DNA of 64,000 nucleotides from Acuticoccus yangtzensis (GCF_001927245.1 NZ_MJUX01000001.1:682001-746000), one strand, 5' to 3'; counted from the stretch's first letter, positions 40,886 through 51,000 are shown. Notes: a model not told the origin generated them from the letters alone. A program made the numbers and translations.

Positions 40886-42307
40886 ATGCAACAGATCGAC
40901 ATGCTGGTGATCGGCAGCGGACCGGCCGGCCGCCGCGCCGCGGTGCAGTCCGCCAAGCTCGGCAAATCGGTGCTGGTGGTCGACCGCGGCACGCGCCACG
41001 GCGGCGTCTCCGTCCACACCGGAACGATCCCCTCGAAGACGTTGCGCGAGACGGTCCTGAACCTCTCCGGGTGGCGCGAGCGGGGCTTCTACGGCCAGAG
41101 CTACCGGGTGAAGAAGGACATCTCCGCACTCGACCTGATGCAGCGGCTGCACAAGACGCTGGATCACGAGGTGGAGGTCCTGCAGCACCAGTTCATGCGC
41201 AACATGGTGCAGAGCGCCTTCGCCGAGGCGACCTTCGTCGACGCCAACACCGTGGCGCTGACGGACCAGGACGGCGACGTCCACAAGATCACCTTCGACA
41301 AGGCGCTGATCGCCACCGGCACCACGCCCTTTCGCCCGGCCCACGTGCCGTTCGACAAGACACGCGTGTTCGACAGTGACGAGATCCTCGAAATCTCCGC
41401 CCTTCCCCGCACGCTGACGGTGATCGGCGGCGGCGTCATCGGCGTGGAATATGCCACCATCTTCTCCGCGCTCGACGTCCCGGTGACCTTGATCGAGGCG
41501 CGCCCGACCATCCTCGACTTCGTCGACAAGGAGATCGTCGACGACTTCATCCACCAGATGCGCGATCGGGGCATGACGGTTCGGCTCGGCACGGCGGTGA
41601 AGTCGATAGAGACGGGGGCGTCCGGCGTGGAGGTCGGGCTGGCGGACGGGCGGCGGGTGCGCTCGCAGGTCCTCCTCTTCGCGGCAGGGCGGGCGGGCAA
41701 CGTGGACGCCTTGGGGCTGGAGGCGCTCGGCATAAGGCCGGATTCGCGCGGCCGCATCCCGGTCGACGCGAAAACCTTTCAGACGGCGGTCCCCAACATC
41801 TATGCTGCGGGCGACGTGATCGGCTTTCCGAGCCTCGCCTCCACGTCGATGGAGCAGGGGCGCGTCGCGGCCTGCCACGCCTTCGGCATGCCGCTGCCGC
41901 CGGCGCCGGAGAGCTTTCCCTATGGCATCTACGCGGTGCCGGAGATTTCCACGGTGGGGCTCTCCGAAGAGGAGGCCCGGCAACAGGGCATCCCCTACGA
42001 ATGCGGCATCGCGCGGTTCCGCGAGACGTCGCGCGGCCACATCATGGGCGTCAATTCGGGCTTTCTGAAGCTGATCTTCTCGATCGAGACGCGGCGGCTT
42101 CTCGGCGCGCACATCGTCGGCGAAGGGGCGACGGAGTTGATCCATATCGGCCAGGCGGTGATCAACCTGAAAGGCACGGTGGATTTCTTCGTCGAAAACA
42201 CCTTCAACTATCCAACGCTGGCGGAAGCCTACAAGGTGGCCGGCCTCGACGCATGGAACCGCATGGGCACCGAAATCCCCGCCGCCGAACACCTGGACGA
42301 CGCCTGA
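40886..42307 (+). CDS. sthA: Soluble (Si-specific) NAD(P)+ transhydrogenase
   Basis: A 473-residue flavoprotein of the pyridine nucleotide-disulfide oxidoreductase family that re-oxidises NADPH with NAD+. It has IDMLVIGSGPAGRRAAVQSA at the N-terminus, and the position of the redox-active CxxxxC is GGVSVHTGTIPSKTL without cysteines, as expected for SthA rather than dihydrolipoamide dehydrogenase. Other motifs are LTVIGGGVIGVEYATIF, NIYAAGDVIGFPSLAS, and a C-terminal dimer interface VENTFNYPTLAEAYKVAG. GGGGAGAAG precedes the ATG at 40886; the open frame from 40778 is not conserved. Confidence 0.94.
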   Translation: MQQIDMLVIGSGPAGRRAAVQSAKLGKSVLVVDRGTRHGGVSVHTGTIPSKTLRETVLNLSGWRERGFYGQSYRVKKDISALDLMQRLHKTLDHEVEVLQHQFMRNMVQSAFAEATFVDANTVALTDQDGDVHKITFDKALIATGTTPFRPAHVPFDKTRVFDSDEILEISALPRTLTVIGGGVIGVEYATIFSALDVPVTLIEARPTILDFVDKEIVDDFIHQMRDRGMTVRLGTAVKSIETGASGVEVGLADGRRVRSQVLLFAAGRAGNVDALGLEALGIRPDSRGRIPVDAKTFQTAVPNIYAAGDVIGFPSLASTSMEQGRVAACHAFGMPLPPAPESFPYGIYAVPEISTVGLSEEEARQQGIPYECGIARFRETSRGHIMGVNSGFLKLIFSIETRRLLGAHIVGEGATELIHIGQAVINLKGTVDFFVENTFNYPTLAEAYKVAGLDAWNRMGTEIPAAEHLDDA

Positions 42308-42371
42308 CGTCCCCCTGACCGCCCCCTCACCTGCCCACGCCCACGCGGACGGAACCCACCCCCGCTCAGCC

Positions 42372-42511
42372 TGTTCCGCGGAGCCTGCCGTCGCTGAAGC
42401 CGGACGGCCTGAAAGGGTGGGCCTCACAAGGCCGCAGAGCCGAAGGCGTGCCTTGTGAGGCCCGCCGTTTCGGGCCAGGAGGCGGTAAGCGACGGCGGGC
42501 TCCGTGGGACA
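42372..42511. repeat. 140-nt extended palindrome at a convergent gene junction
   Basis: The outer arms 42372-42395 and 42488-42511 pair over 24 positions (21 Watson-Crick and 3 G-T pairs read on the plus strand). A middle section (42396-42418 with 42464-42487) pairs imperfectly around GGCCTGAAA/TTTCGGGCC. The inner arms GGGCCTCACAAGGC (42419-42432) and GCCTTGTGAGGCCC (42450-42463) pair perfectly for 14 bp. The 17-nt apical loop contains GCCGAAGGC. It lies between the ends of sthA (plus) and an SDR gene (minus). The structure far exceeds an intrinsic terminator and could be a palindromic repeat element or a structured 3' RNA. Confidence 0.75.
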
Positions 42512-42577
42512 GGCGGGCCCTGTTCCGTGGAGGGTCCAGAGCGCCGCCGGCCGTTCCGCCGCCGCAGCGTCGCCCGG

Positions 42578-43312
42578 TCAGGCGCAGAGGTAGCCGCCGT
42601 CCACCGGCAGGATCGTGCCGGTGATGTAGGCGGCCATGGGGGACGCCAGGAAGAGGACGGCACCGGCGAGGTCGGAAGGCTCGCCCCACCTTTTCAGCGC
42701 CGTGCGCCCCATGATCGCCTCGTTGCGCACCGGATCCTCCCGCAGCGCCTTCGTGAGCGGCGTCGCGATCCATCCCGGCGCGATGGCGTTCACGCGGATG
42801 CCGTCCGCCGCATAGGCCAGCGCCAGGGACTTGGTGAGCTGGCCGATGCCGCCCTTCGACGCCGAATAGGCCGGCACCAGCGCGCCGCCGAAATAGGTCA
42901 GCATCGACGCGGTGTTGGTGATCGTCCCGCCGGACGCGGCCAACAGAGGGCGTGCCGCGGCGGCGGTGCGCATCGACCCGGTGAGGTTGATGTCCACCAC
43001 ATCGGCGAAGACGTCCGGCGCCAGCTCGTCGCCGCGGCGGATGATCCCGGCGCAGTTCACCAGATGGTCGAGCCGCGCGAAGCCGCCGACGAGTGCATCC
43101 ACCGCGGACTTGTCGCGCACGTCGAGCTGCAGGACCCGCACGCCCTCCATGGCGGCGGAAGCGGCCTCCACCTCGGCGGGCGTCGCGCCGGTGACGGTGA
43201 CGTTCGCCCCCGCGGCGCGGAAGCCGGCGGCGATGGCGGCGCCGATGCCGGACGTCGCGCCGACGACCAGCACCTCGGCGCCGGTGAAACAGTCCGTGGG
43301 CCAGACACTCAT
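42578..43312 (-). CDS. Short-chain dehydrogenase/reductase
   Basis: A 244-residue SDR with the cofactor loop VVGATSGIGAAIA, NCAGIIRRGDELA, and the catalytic Tyr-Lys in AYSASKGGIGQL. The TG of the usual TGxxxGIG is VG here. PILPVDGGYLCA-like ending matches 3-oxoacyl reductase-type SDRs. Its ATG overlaps the stop of the upstream Fe-ADH-type gene by four bases, so it is the third gene of a cupin/ADH/SDR operon. The pair of dehydrogenases suggests stepwise oxidation or reduction of a hydroxylated compound. Confidence 0.88.
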   Translation of the reverse strand: MSVWPTDCFTGAEVLVVGATSGIGAAIAAGFRAAGANVTVTGATPAEVEAASAAMEGVRVLQLDVRDKSAVDALVGGFARLDHLVNCAGIIRRGDELAPDVFADVVDINLTGSMRTAAAARPLLAASGGTITNTASMLTYFGGALVPAYSASKGGIGQLTKSLALAYAADGIRVNAIAPGWIATPLTKALREDPVRNEAIMGRTALKRWGEPSDLAGAVLFLASPMAAYITGTILPVDGGYLCA

Positions 43313-44397
43313 GCGGTCATACTCTGAATGCTGAGACCGAGCGCATCGGCGCGGCGGATCGCATCGGCGACGATCGCTGCGGTCATCGGGCGCGGCTCAT
43401 TGTGGATGTTGTCGGTGGGGCGGATCGCGCGCTCGACGATGACGGGCAAGGCCGCCTCGACGTCGCCGATACCGAGCTCAGCCAACGTCACGGGAAGGCC
43501 GGCTGCGGCAAGGAAGGTGGCGATGCGGCGGATCTCGTCCTCGCTCGCCTCGCCCAGAACCAGCTCGACGAGGGTGCCGAAGGCCACCTTCTCGCCGTGC
43601 AGCGCGCCGTGGGTCTCGTGAAGCTCGGCGAGGCCGTTGTGGATCGCGTGTGCCGCGGCGAGGCCGCCGGATTCGAAGCCGAGGCCGGAGAGCAGAATGT
43701 TGGCTTCCACCACGGCCTCGAGCGCCTCGCCGGGCACACCGGCGCGGCATTCCTCCATAGCGGCGAGCCCGTGGTCCAGCACCGTATCGCGGCAGACGGC
43801 GGCGGCGGCCAGCGCCAGGCGCGTCGCCTGCCCGCCCAGCTTGTTGGGGGCGCCGGAGCGCGCGCACGCCTCGGCCTCGTAATAGGTCGCCAGCGCATCG
43901 CCGATGCCGGCGGCGAGGAAGCGCGGCGGCGCGGCGGCGATCACGGCGGTGTCGACCAGGACGAGGCGTGGATTGACCCGTGCGCGGGCCGCCCGCACCA
44001 CCGCGCCCGCGGCGTCATAGACGATGACCACCGCCGAGCACGGCGCGTCGGACGCGGCGACGGTCGGGATGGCGACGAAGGGCACGTCCATCGCGTCGGC
44101 GACGGCGCGGCCGAGGTCGATCACCTTGCCCCCGCCCATCCCGGCGATCGCGTCGGCGCCCGCCGCGCGCGCCTCGGCGACGGTGGCCTCGATCGCCTCG
44201 TCGGTACACGCGGCGGCGGTGGCGACGAGCAGGGCGGCGACGCCATCCACCGCCCCCAGCGCGCCGGTGACACCGTCCGGCAATCCGGCGTCGGCCAGCA
44301 CCAGCGGGCGGCGGGCGAACGGCGCCACCTCCGCGCCGAAGCGGCCGAGCGCACCCGGTCCCTGCACATAGCGGGCCGGAAAAGCTGCGATTTTCAT
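43309..44397 (-). CDS. Iron-containing alcohol dehydrogenase family, glycerol-dehydrogenase-like
   Basis: A 362-residue group III metal-dependent dehydrogenase with the NAD loop AIAGMGGGKVIDLGRAVAD, AIPTVAASDAPCSA, and three metal ligands: Asp in AAGIGDALATYYEAE, His in GGLAAAHAIHNG, and His in GALHGEKVAFG. These match glycerol dehydrogenase GldA, which oxidises glycerol to dihydroxyacetone, though related enzymes accept other vicinal diols. It lies 13 bp after the cupin gene and overlaps the SDR gene by 4 bp. No dihydroxyacetone kinase gene is nearby, so a function tied to the cupin enzyme is more likely. Confidence 0.88.
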   Translation of the reverse strand: MKIAAFPARYVQGPGALGRFGAEVAPFARRPLVLADAGLPDGVTGALGAVDGVAALLVATAAACTDEAIEATVAEARAAGADAIAGMGGGKVIDLGRAVADAMDVPFVAIPTVAASDAPCSAVVIVYDAAGAVVRAARARVNPRLVLVDTAVIAAAPPRFLAAGIGDALATYYEAEACARSGAPNKLGGQATRLALAAAAVCRDTVLDHGLAAMEECRAGVPGEALEAVVEANILLSGLGFESGGLAAAHAIHNGLAELHETHGALHGEKVAFGTLVELVLGEASEDEIRRIATFLAAAGLPVTLAELGIGDVEAALPVIVERAIRPTDNIHNEPRPMTAAIVADAIRRADALGLSIQSMTA

Positions 44398-44410
44398 GGG
44401 GTTCGGCGAG

Positions 44411-44938
44411 CTAGCGGATGAACTGGTCGACGTAGTCCGCCCCCAGACCGACCTCTTCGAAGTGCTTGCGGCACATGTCGATCTTGGTGAAGACGTCCTC
44501 GTAGCCCATGCCCTTCCCCCAGGGGTCGACGTAATACATGATCCCGTTGACCTGGAAGTAGGTGATCATCTCGTCGACGCCTTCCGGCACCACCAGCGTG
44601 TGGGTCTCGCCCGGCGGCTCGTAGACATAGCCGCCCTCCTCGGCCACCCAGTCGTGCTCGAGGTAGTACCAGCGGCCCTTCAGGACGAAGCCGTGCACCG
44701 CCTGCGGATGGCGGTGGCGCGACAGCACGCCGGACTTCTTCACCTTGAGAAGGTTCATCCAATAGCCCTGCGAGCGGTTGAGGCAGAGCGGGCGGAAGAA
44801 GACGTTCTCCGCCTGCGGCACCCACAGGCGCTCGTCGTCGGGTATCGCTTTGGGGACGACGATTTCCTCCAGCGCTTCCTTCGGGAAGGGCAGCTGGTAG
44901 GGCATGCGCGGATCCGCATCCTTGGCGTCGAGCGGCAT
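44411..44938 (-). CDS. Cupin protein, 2,4'-dihydroxyacetophenone dioxygenase-like
   Basis: A 175-residue cupin beginning at ATG 44938 with GGAGGA upstream. The first cupin motif is GVLSRHRHPQAVHGFVLKGR (two or three His and a possible Glu-equivalent position), and the second is PPGETHTLVVPEG. These match 2,4'-dihydroxyacetophenone dioxygenases, which cleave the C-C bond next to a carbonyl using iron. Many members of the family have no tested substrate. The downstream dehydrogenases suggest a catabolic operon for a hydroxyketone or similar compound. Confidence 0.78.
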   Translation of the reverse strand: MPLDAKDADPRMPYQLPFPKEALEEIVVPKAIPDDERLWVPQAENVFFRPLCLNRSQGYWMNLLKVKKSGVLSRHRHPQAVHGFVLKGRWYYLEHDWVAEEGGYVYEPPGETHTLVVPEGVDEMITYFQVNGIMYYVDPWGKGMGYEDVFTKIDMCRKHFEEVGLGADYVDQFIR

Positions 44939-45345
44939 GGCTCCTCCACATGTTCTTGCCGGCCCTTGCGGTGGCCGGGTGTCCGTCCGGCCCGATGCCG
45001 GTGGTTGGGGCCAACCTAGCGCCACCCCGGCCGCTTTGCACAAGATTTGACAAACTGAAATGTGAATTACCTATGCCGCGAGGTCCGGCCGCGCGTCCAC
45101 CGACGAAGCCGGACGGACCTGCGCACGCTCACCCGGCCAGGGACGCGGCCTACGCCCATGGTCTGCCGGAGTGCATGGCAGGTCCGCCCGCCCTTGCGTC
45201 AACGGCCCCTGGCGCCGGCGCGGGGTTGCGATATTTTCGCCCCGCACACGCTGAGCGATGATCCACGCACGGCCCGGCGCGCCCCTGGGGCCGGCGGGCG
45301 GCTTGCCGCACATCACGACTGACCGCTTCCCTGGAAAGGGCCGCC
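44939..45345. promoter_or_regulatory. 407-bp divergent intergenic region
   Basis: It lies between the cupin operon (minus) and the MFS exporter gene (plus). The only A/T-rich island, 45037-45074, includes TTGACA at 45047-45052 in plus orientation; no good -10 follows at 17 bp. No gene is recognised, although several small frames exist. Confidence 0.35.
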
Positions 45346-46623
45346 ATGAGCCACGACCTGACCGCGCCCGGCGCCGCGCTGCCCCGCGCCGACGCCCCGA
45401 TGGCCGCCTCGTCCGCCGCGACCCCATCCGCAGGGGTCCCGACCTCCCCGCGCGCGGGACCGACAGAAGGGCACGCGCTCTTCGTCATTCTGGCGCTGGC
45501 GCTCGGCGGATTTGCGATCGGCACCTCAGAGTTCGCCTCCATGGCGCTGGTCCCCTACTATTCCGCGGCCTTCGGGGTGACGGAGGCGGCCGCGTCGGAC
45601 GTGATCAGCGCCTATGCGCTCGGCGTCGTCGTCGGCGCGCCGGTCCTCGTCGTGCTGGGCGCATCGGTGGCGAAACGCTGGCTCTTGATCGGCTTCATGA
45701 CTGCCTTCGCCCTCTTTAACGCCCTCTCGGCGCTCGCCCCCAGCTACGACCTTCTCGTCGCGGCGCGGTTCCTGTCGGGACTGCCGCACGGGGCCTATTT
45801 CGGCGTCGCGGCGCTGGTGGCGGCGCGCCAGGTTCCGGCCAACAGGCGCTCCTCGGCGGTCGCCAAGGTGATGCTGGGGCTCACCTTCGCCACCATCATC
45901 GGCGTCCCCTTCGCCAACGTGCTCGGCCAAACCGTGGGCTGGCGGGCGGCCTATGGCGTGGTCACACTCATCGCCCTCGCCACGGCGGCGGCCGTCTTCA
46001 TGACCGTTCCGGCCGGGCGCATGACCAAGGTGTCCAGCCCGCTCACCGAGCTCGGCGCGCTCGCCAACCGGCAGGTCCTCCTCACGCTCGCCACAGGGGC
46101 GATCGGGTTCGGCGGCATGTTCGCGGTCTACACCTACATCGCGTCCACGATGATCACCGACATGGCGCTGCCGGAAACGCTGGTGCCGGTGGCGCTGGCG
46201 GTGATCGGCACGGGAATGACCGTGGGCGCCATCCTGTCCGGCTGGGCGGCGGACAGGGCACAGACGTTGGCGGGCTACGTCATCCTCATCGGCGCGACGG
46301 CGGCGATGCTCGTCTACCCGTTCGCGGCCGCATCGCTGCCGACCTATCTCCTGGTGGTGTTCGCCGTCGGCGCGACGGGCGGCCTCTCCACCGTGCTGCA
46401 GACGCGGCTGATGGACGTCGCCGGTGATGCGCAGCAGCTGGCCGCGGCGATGAACCATTCGGCCTTCAACATGGCCAATGCTTTGGGGCCGTGGGCGGCG
46501 TCGATGGCGATCACCGCCGGCTACAGCTTCGCCGATGCGTCGGGCTATGTCGGCGCCGGGCTGTGCGTCCTCGGTCTCATCGTCTTCACCATCACCGTGC
46601 TGGACGCGCGGCGCCCCCGCTGA
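45346..46623 (+). CDS. MFS transporter, drug/sugar-efflux (AraJ/DHA1) type
   Basis: A 425-residue protein with 12 predicted membrane helices preceded by a 42-residue Ala/Pro-rich cytoplasmic leader. DHA1-type features are GGFAIGTSEFASMALVPYYS in helix 1, RFLSGLPHGAYFGVAALVAA in helix 4, and VTLIALATAAAVFMTVPAGR near helix 6. These exporters use the proton gradient to expel sugars, purines or drugs; no substrate can be assigned. GGAAAGGG precedes the ATG. It is divergent from the cupin operon and has no adjacent regulator gene. Confidence 0.9.
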   Translation: MSHDLTAPGAALPRADAPMAASSAATPSAGVPTSPRAGPTEGHALFVILALALGGFAIGTSEFASMALVPYYSAAFGVTEAAASDVISAYALGVVVGAPVLVVLGASVAKRWLLIGFMTAFALFNALSALAPSYDLLVAARFLSGLPHGAYFGVAALVAARQVPANRRSSAVAKVMLGLTFATIIGVPFANVLGQTVGWRAAYGVVTLIALATAAAVFMTVPAGRMTKVSSPLTELGALANRQVLLTLATGAIGFGGMFAVYTYIASTMITDMALPETLVPVALAVIGTGMTVGAILSGWAADRAQTLAGYVILIGATAAMLVYPFAAASLPTYLLVVFAVGATGGLSTVLQTRLMDVAGDAQQLAAAMNHSAFNMANALGPWAASMAITAGYSFADASGYVGAGLCVLGLIVFTITVLDARRPR

Positions 46624-47042
46624 GGCCGGCGCCGGCCTTATGCGCGGCGACTACGCATTCGGCGTTCCGGCTTCGGCGACCGGGCTCAGCCGATCGACGA
46701 GGGGCAGCCGCAGCTCTCGCCTGGCGGGTCGTCGATCGGGTTGACATCGTCGCCGTGGTGAGGGACGGCATTCATTCCTGAGTGGTTGCGGCAAATCTCG
46801 CTCATCCTGCGTGCCGCCCGCCTCGCCGCGGGGCCGGACCGGCGATTTTTCTGGCACACCCCATGCATGGCCGGGCGACGCAGTGATAGAGACGTGAGTG
46901 GCGTTGCATTCAGGCAGAGGAGGCCTGGGCCGAGTGCAAGATGGCGCGAAGGTTTCGCTCCTCACGGCAATGATATTTCTGCGCCACGCCCCATAGTGAT
47001 ACGTTATCCCACGGAGCGGAAACAGCAATTGGGCGGAACTGG
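46624..47042. other. 419-bp intergenic region
   Basis: No gene, repeat or strong hairpin is recognised between the MFS gene and the 47043 gene. A moderately A/T-rich stretch at about 46960-47030 may carry the promoter of the downstream gene. Confidence 0.4.
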
Positions 47043-47435
47043 ATGAACGAGGCGATCAAGGTCGCGCTGAAACGGCGGCAAGAGCTGATGCGCGAACTGG
47101 AATTGGTCGACCGGTTCATCGCGGCATATGAAGCGCTCTACGGATCAGTGGACGCCCAGCCCGCGGAGGCCCCTTCGCTGACCGGCGTCACGACCGGCAA
47201 GCCGATCGGTCCGGATGAAGTGGCTGATATCGCTGAAGAATTGATCCGTCAAAACGGCGCACCGATGACCCGCGCCCAATTGTCCGCAGCGTTCGACGAG
47301 CTGGGCTACATTCTGCCGAGTGCTCAGAAGACGCGGTATATCGGGACCATCCTTTGGCGCCACAAAGGCCGGTTCATCAACGTCTATCGCAAGGGCTACA
47401 CGATCCCGTCGCTGCAGACGCCCGCCGCGGGCTGA
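47043..47435 (+). CDS. Small protein with coiled-coil start and winged-helix-like C-terminus
   Basis: A 130-residue protein. Residues 5-32 form a charged helix (KVALKRRQELMRELELVDRF). Residues about 57-125 resemble a winged-helix module of the restriction-associated or HARE type, with ADIAEELIRQNGAPMTRAQL and TILWRHKGRFINVYRKGY. I do not recognise a named family. GC content is lower than in the neighbours and it is unaccompanied, which may indicate recent acquisition. DNA binding is a reasonable guess only. The RTX gene lies 570 bp downstream. Confidence 0.65.
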   Translation: MNEAIKVALKRRQELMRELELVDRFIAAYEALYGSVDAQPAEAPSLTGVTTGKPIGPDEVADIAEELIRQNGAPMTRAQLSAAFDELGYILPSAQKTRYIGTILWRHKGRFINVYRKGYTIPSLQTPAAG

Positions 47436-47501
47436 GCCTCATCACCCCCTGAACTAAGCTGATCCGCCCGCGGGAATGGGCACTTATGTCGCCGTGTGCC
47501 G

Positions 47502-47651
47502 TCAGTTGACGGTGACACAGTCCTCGGCATGAGTGTCCACAGGTGCCGGGAGGCTCGACCGGCAAAGCTCAAGATAGCGTTGAATTTCCGGCTCTCCCTG
47601 GGCGGCTGCGATTTCGTACGCAATATCGATGAGCTCTCTGAGCATCATCAT
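47502..47651 (-). CDS. Possible 49-residue small protein
   Basis: A short frame starting at an ATG triplet run (47651) with GGAG six bases upstream. It encodes an amphipathic, Leu/Ile-rich helix LRELIDIAYEIAAAQGEPEI followed by QRYLELCRSSLPA. The pattern looks like a real folded small protein rather than random sequence, and third positions are G/C-biased. The frame extends to a GTG at 47693 with no ribosome-binding site. The function is unknown; a two-helix regulator of the Spo0E/Sda size class is conceivable but unsupported. Confidence 0.45.
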   Translation of the reverse strand: MMMLRELIDIAYEIAAAQGEPEIQRYLELCRSSLPAPVDTHAEDCVTVN

Positions 47652-47693
47652 CCCGCACTCCGGGTGCTCTGGGTCCAAAAACCTTGGATTCAC

Positions 47694-48007
47694 AACCGTA
47701 TTCTCACGTTAAATAGCAAAAAAGTCGGCAAAGATGAGACGATCATATCTGCCGCCTCTCACCACAAGTCCATTTCCTTATACTACACGCCGCGCTTGGT
47801 GCAAGCCGACGCCTACAATGTTGCCAACGTTGCAATTTTGCACACTGCAAGCTGAAAATTGAACCTCAACGCACAAAAAAATCCTATTTAGCTCTGGAAA
47901 CGCATAAGAGTTCCGGTATGAGTGTTGATGGGAACTCAGGAGTCGCCCCTCCGCTGAGTGCTGAGTGTCCGCTTTAGGAATTTGTTGGGAATACGGAAAC
48001 AAGAGCA
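47694..48007. promoter_or_regulatory. A/T-rich leader region of the RTX gene
   Basis: 314 bp of markedly lower GC than the surroundings, including A-runs at about 47718-47723 and 47873-47879 and the dyad TTGCA/TGCAA near 47830-47851. It probably holds the promoter and regulatory sites of the 48008 gene. No gene is recognised. Confidence 0.45.
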
Positions 48008-51000
48008 ATGGCGCGTATATTCGGAACAAAGAAGCTGATCAGCTTGATCGGCGAACAGGACGCCAGCCTCCTGCGGGGAGCGCTCATCGGAAACCAGCTC
48101 AATGGCGGTTTCCGTGACGATAATTTGACGGGCACGAGCGCCGGCGATGTCATGAACGGCAGGTTCGGCGATGATACGCTGGACGGGCTCGACGGGCCTG
48201 ACACCATGGACGGCGGCTTCGGTGACGACACCTTCATCGCCGGTGAAGGCGACGTCATCGACGGTGGCCGCGGCAACGACACCGCGGAATTCGACTTCGA
48301 TTTCGACGACGCCGACTTTGCCCTTCAGGGCTCCGTTCTCGTCGTCACCGTCGGCACCGACGAACCGATCCGCCTGAACAGCGTCGAAACCTTCGTCTTC
48401 AACGACGTCACCTATTCCTACTCGCAGCTTCTCGACGCCATCGTCAACGACGCCCCGGTGATCGACGAAGACCAAACCTTCTCGGTTGCCGAGGATGCCG
48501 AGGCCGGCGACGTCGTCGGCACCGTCACGGCCAGCGATGCCGATGGCGACGCGATCACCTACGCGATCGCATCGGGCAACGCCGACGGCATCTTCGCCAT
48601 CGACGAATTCACCGGCGAGATCACCATCGCCAACCCCGCGAACCTCGATTTCGAAACGACCGAGTCCTACGACCTCGTCATCCGCGCCACCGACTCCGAG
48701 GGCGCCAGCGATCTGCAGACGGTCACGATCGATGTGACCGACGTCGAGGAGCCGCTCCCGCCGGAAATCACGGTTGTCGAGACCGACCCGCTGGACTATT
48801 CGCTCGACGAGGACCTGACCGACGCCGCCGCCGTGGTCAATCCGGACGGCGACTATAATGGCGGGACGGTCACGATCGCCGTCAACGACGAGTTCGGAGC
48901 CTACTTCGGCAGCGATTCCATCGTCTTCGTCGGCGAAGGTGACACGGAAGCGCGCTTCTCTCTCGCCGGCAATCAAATCATTGCCGACGGCTCGGTCACG
49001 GCTTCCGGCGAAGACGAGGTCATCGGTGAGGTGGCCTTCGACGACGATGACCGCCTATTTTTCACGATTACGTTCACGTCGGATGAGGTGAATGACGCAA
49101 CGGTCTCTGCTCTTCTGACGGACCTTCAGCTTGCCGGTCCGATCGAGATCGACGGTTGCGCCAGCATCGGTGAAGTCACCGTCACGGTGACGGACGCTGC
49201 CGGTCTCTCCGATTCGTTCACCCGTGTGCTCGACTCCAGCGCCGAAGTGATGGCGTTCTCCGGGCTGAGCGGCGACGACCGCGTGGTCGAAGAGGGCGAC
49301 GCCACGAATGTCGCCATCGACGTCGGCGGCGATGCATCGCTCGACAACGTGGAAATCGTCTCCGGCACCGTCCTGACGGTCGGATCCTCCGTCGCAACCG
49401 ATGCGCTTCATTTCGACAACACCACCGGGGCACGCGGTGCGGCCGGCACCGTTCGTGCGGTCGGCGAGTTCGTCACGATCAGCCTGGGCAGCACGGAAAA
49501 GATCGTCGGCACCGTGACGGGGCGCAACACGGCGAACCTCACGATCACCTTCGATAATACGGCGACCGAGGAGGACATCGCCAACGTCCTCGATTCGATC
49601 CAGATCAATCTCGACACCAACGACCGCACCGTCCGTACGATCACCACCACGGCGACCGACGGCGGCGGGTTCGAGACGGACAGCGTTTCGTCGACGATCG
49701 AAATCATCGACGATTTCGTCAACGCGACGGTGGACGGCGAAGACGTCGGCGGCGACTCCTACGCCAACCCGCTGCTGTGGTCCGAGATCGACGCCGCGCT
49801 GAACGCCGATCCCGGCCAGACCGTCGTCATCAACGGCAACACCTATATCCAGCTCGACGTCGAAGCGCCGGATACCGACCTCACCGACGCTCTCGTCACC
49901 ATCGCGCCCGGCGCCACCATCCGCTTCGTCAGCGACGGTCCCGTCGACCTCACCGCGGTCACCGGGCTGAACACCCTCGGCGATCTGGTGTTCGGTACGG
50001 ATCTTCCCGACGAGCCGTTCCAGGCCGACCTGACGCTGACCGCCACGCAGATCGACGGCGCCACGATCAACAGCGAAGCGGATGTCACCGTCACCGAGCT
50101 GCAAGCGAACCCGGACGTCGACCTGTCGGGCTTCAGCATCGACGGCGGGACCTATGCGACCGCCTCCGTGCCTCCCGGCTCGCCGTTCACCTTCACCGGC
50201 GATCTCGGCGACTTCAGCCTCCATGTCTCGCGTGACGGCGACACCGGCACGGCCGTCTTCCGCATCGACGCCGATCTGGCCACCGGCAAGGACATCTGCG
50301 TCGAGGACGGCAACTTCTTCATCACCAATCTGCAGCCGGCGACGGACTACGACTTCTCCGGCTTCTATTCCGAAGGGCTGCTGCAGGCCCTGATCACCGC
50401 CGATCTCGACCTGTCGGGCGATGCGGAACTGAACTTCTGCGAAGTCGAACTCGTCGTCTCGCCGAACGCGACCCTCACCATCGATGCCGAAGACGCCGAC
50501 GGCGAGGTCATCACAGGCGTCATCGGGACGACCGGAACCACCGGCGGGTCCATCGTCATCCTGCCGCCGGAGCCGGAGGGCGAGGCCACCAGCATCACCC
50601 TCAACAACCTCGACTTCGACGACATCACGCCGGGCGCTGCGGGGACGGGTACCGCCGGCACCGCGACGATGACCCTCACCTCCGACACCACCTTCACCAA
50701 TACGCGGGTGGAGTGGGGCGATTTCGGCGGCGTCACGGTCGAGGTCCCGGCAGGGATCACGGTGACGGCCGAAGCCGACGACTTCCTCGACGGGGACGTC
50801 TTCGCCGCCCCGCTGACCGGCGCCGGCAACCTCATCCTCACCGACCTGACCAACGGCGCGGCCGACCTTTCGCCGATCGCGCTGACCGGCGAGCTGACGG
50901 CCGAAGTTCCCGCCGACCTCGAATTCACCGGCGACCTCGGTGAGGTCGACGTCGAAGTCGCAGCCGGCGCGACCTTCACCGCCGACATCGACCTGGTCAG

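Noticed and set aside
42372-42511. Insertion-sequence remnant
   Set aside because: No transposase fragment, target duplication or terminal repeats were seen; the structure is a single long palindrome.
45047-45052. A sigma-70 promoter based on TTGACA
   Set aside because: No credible -10 hexamer at 16-18 bp, so left as a remark in the intergenic entry.
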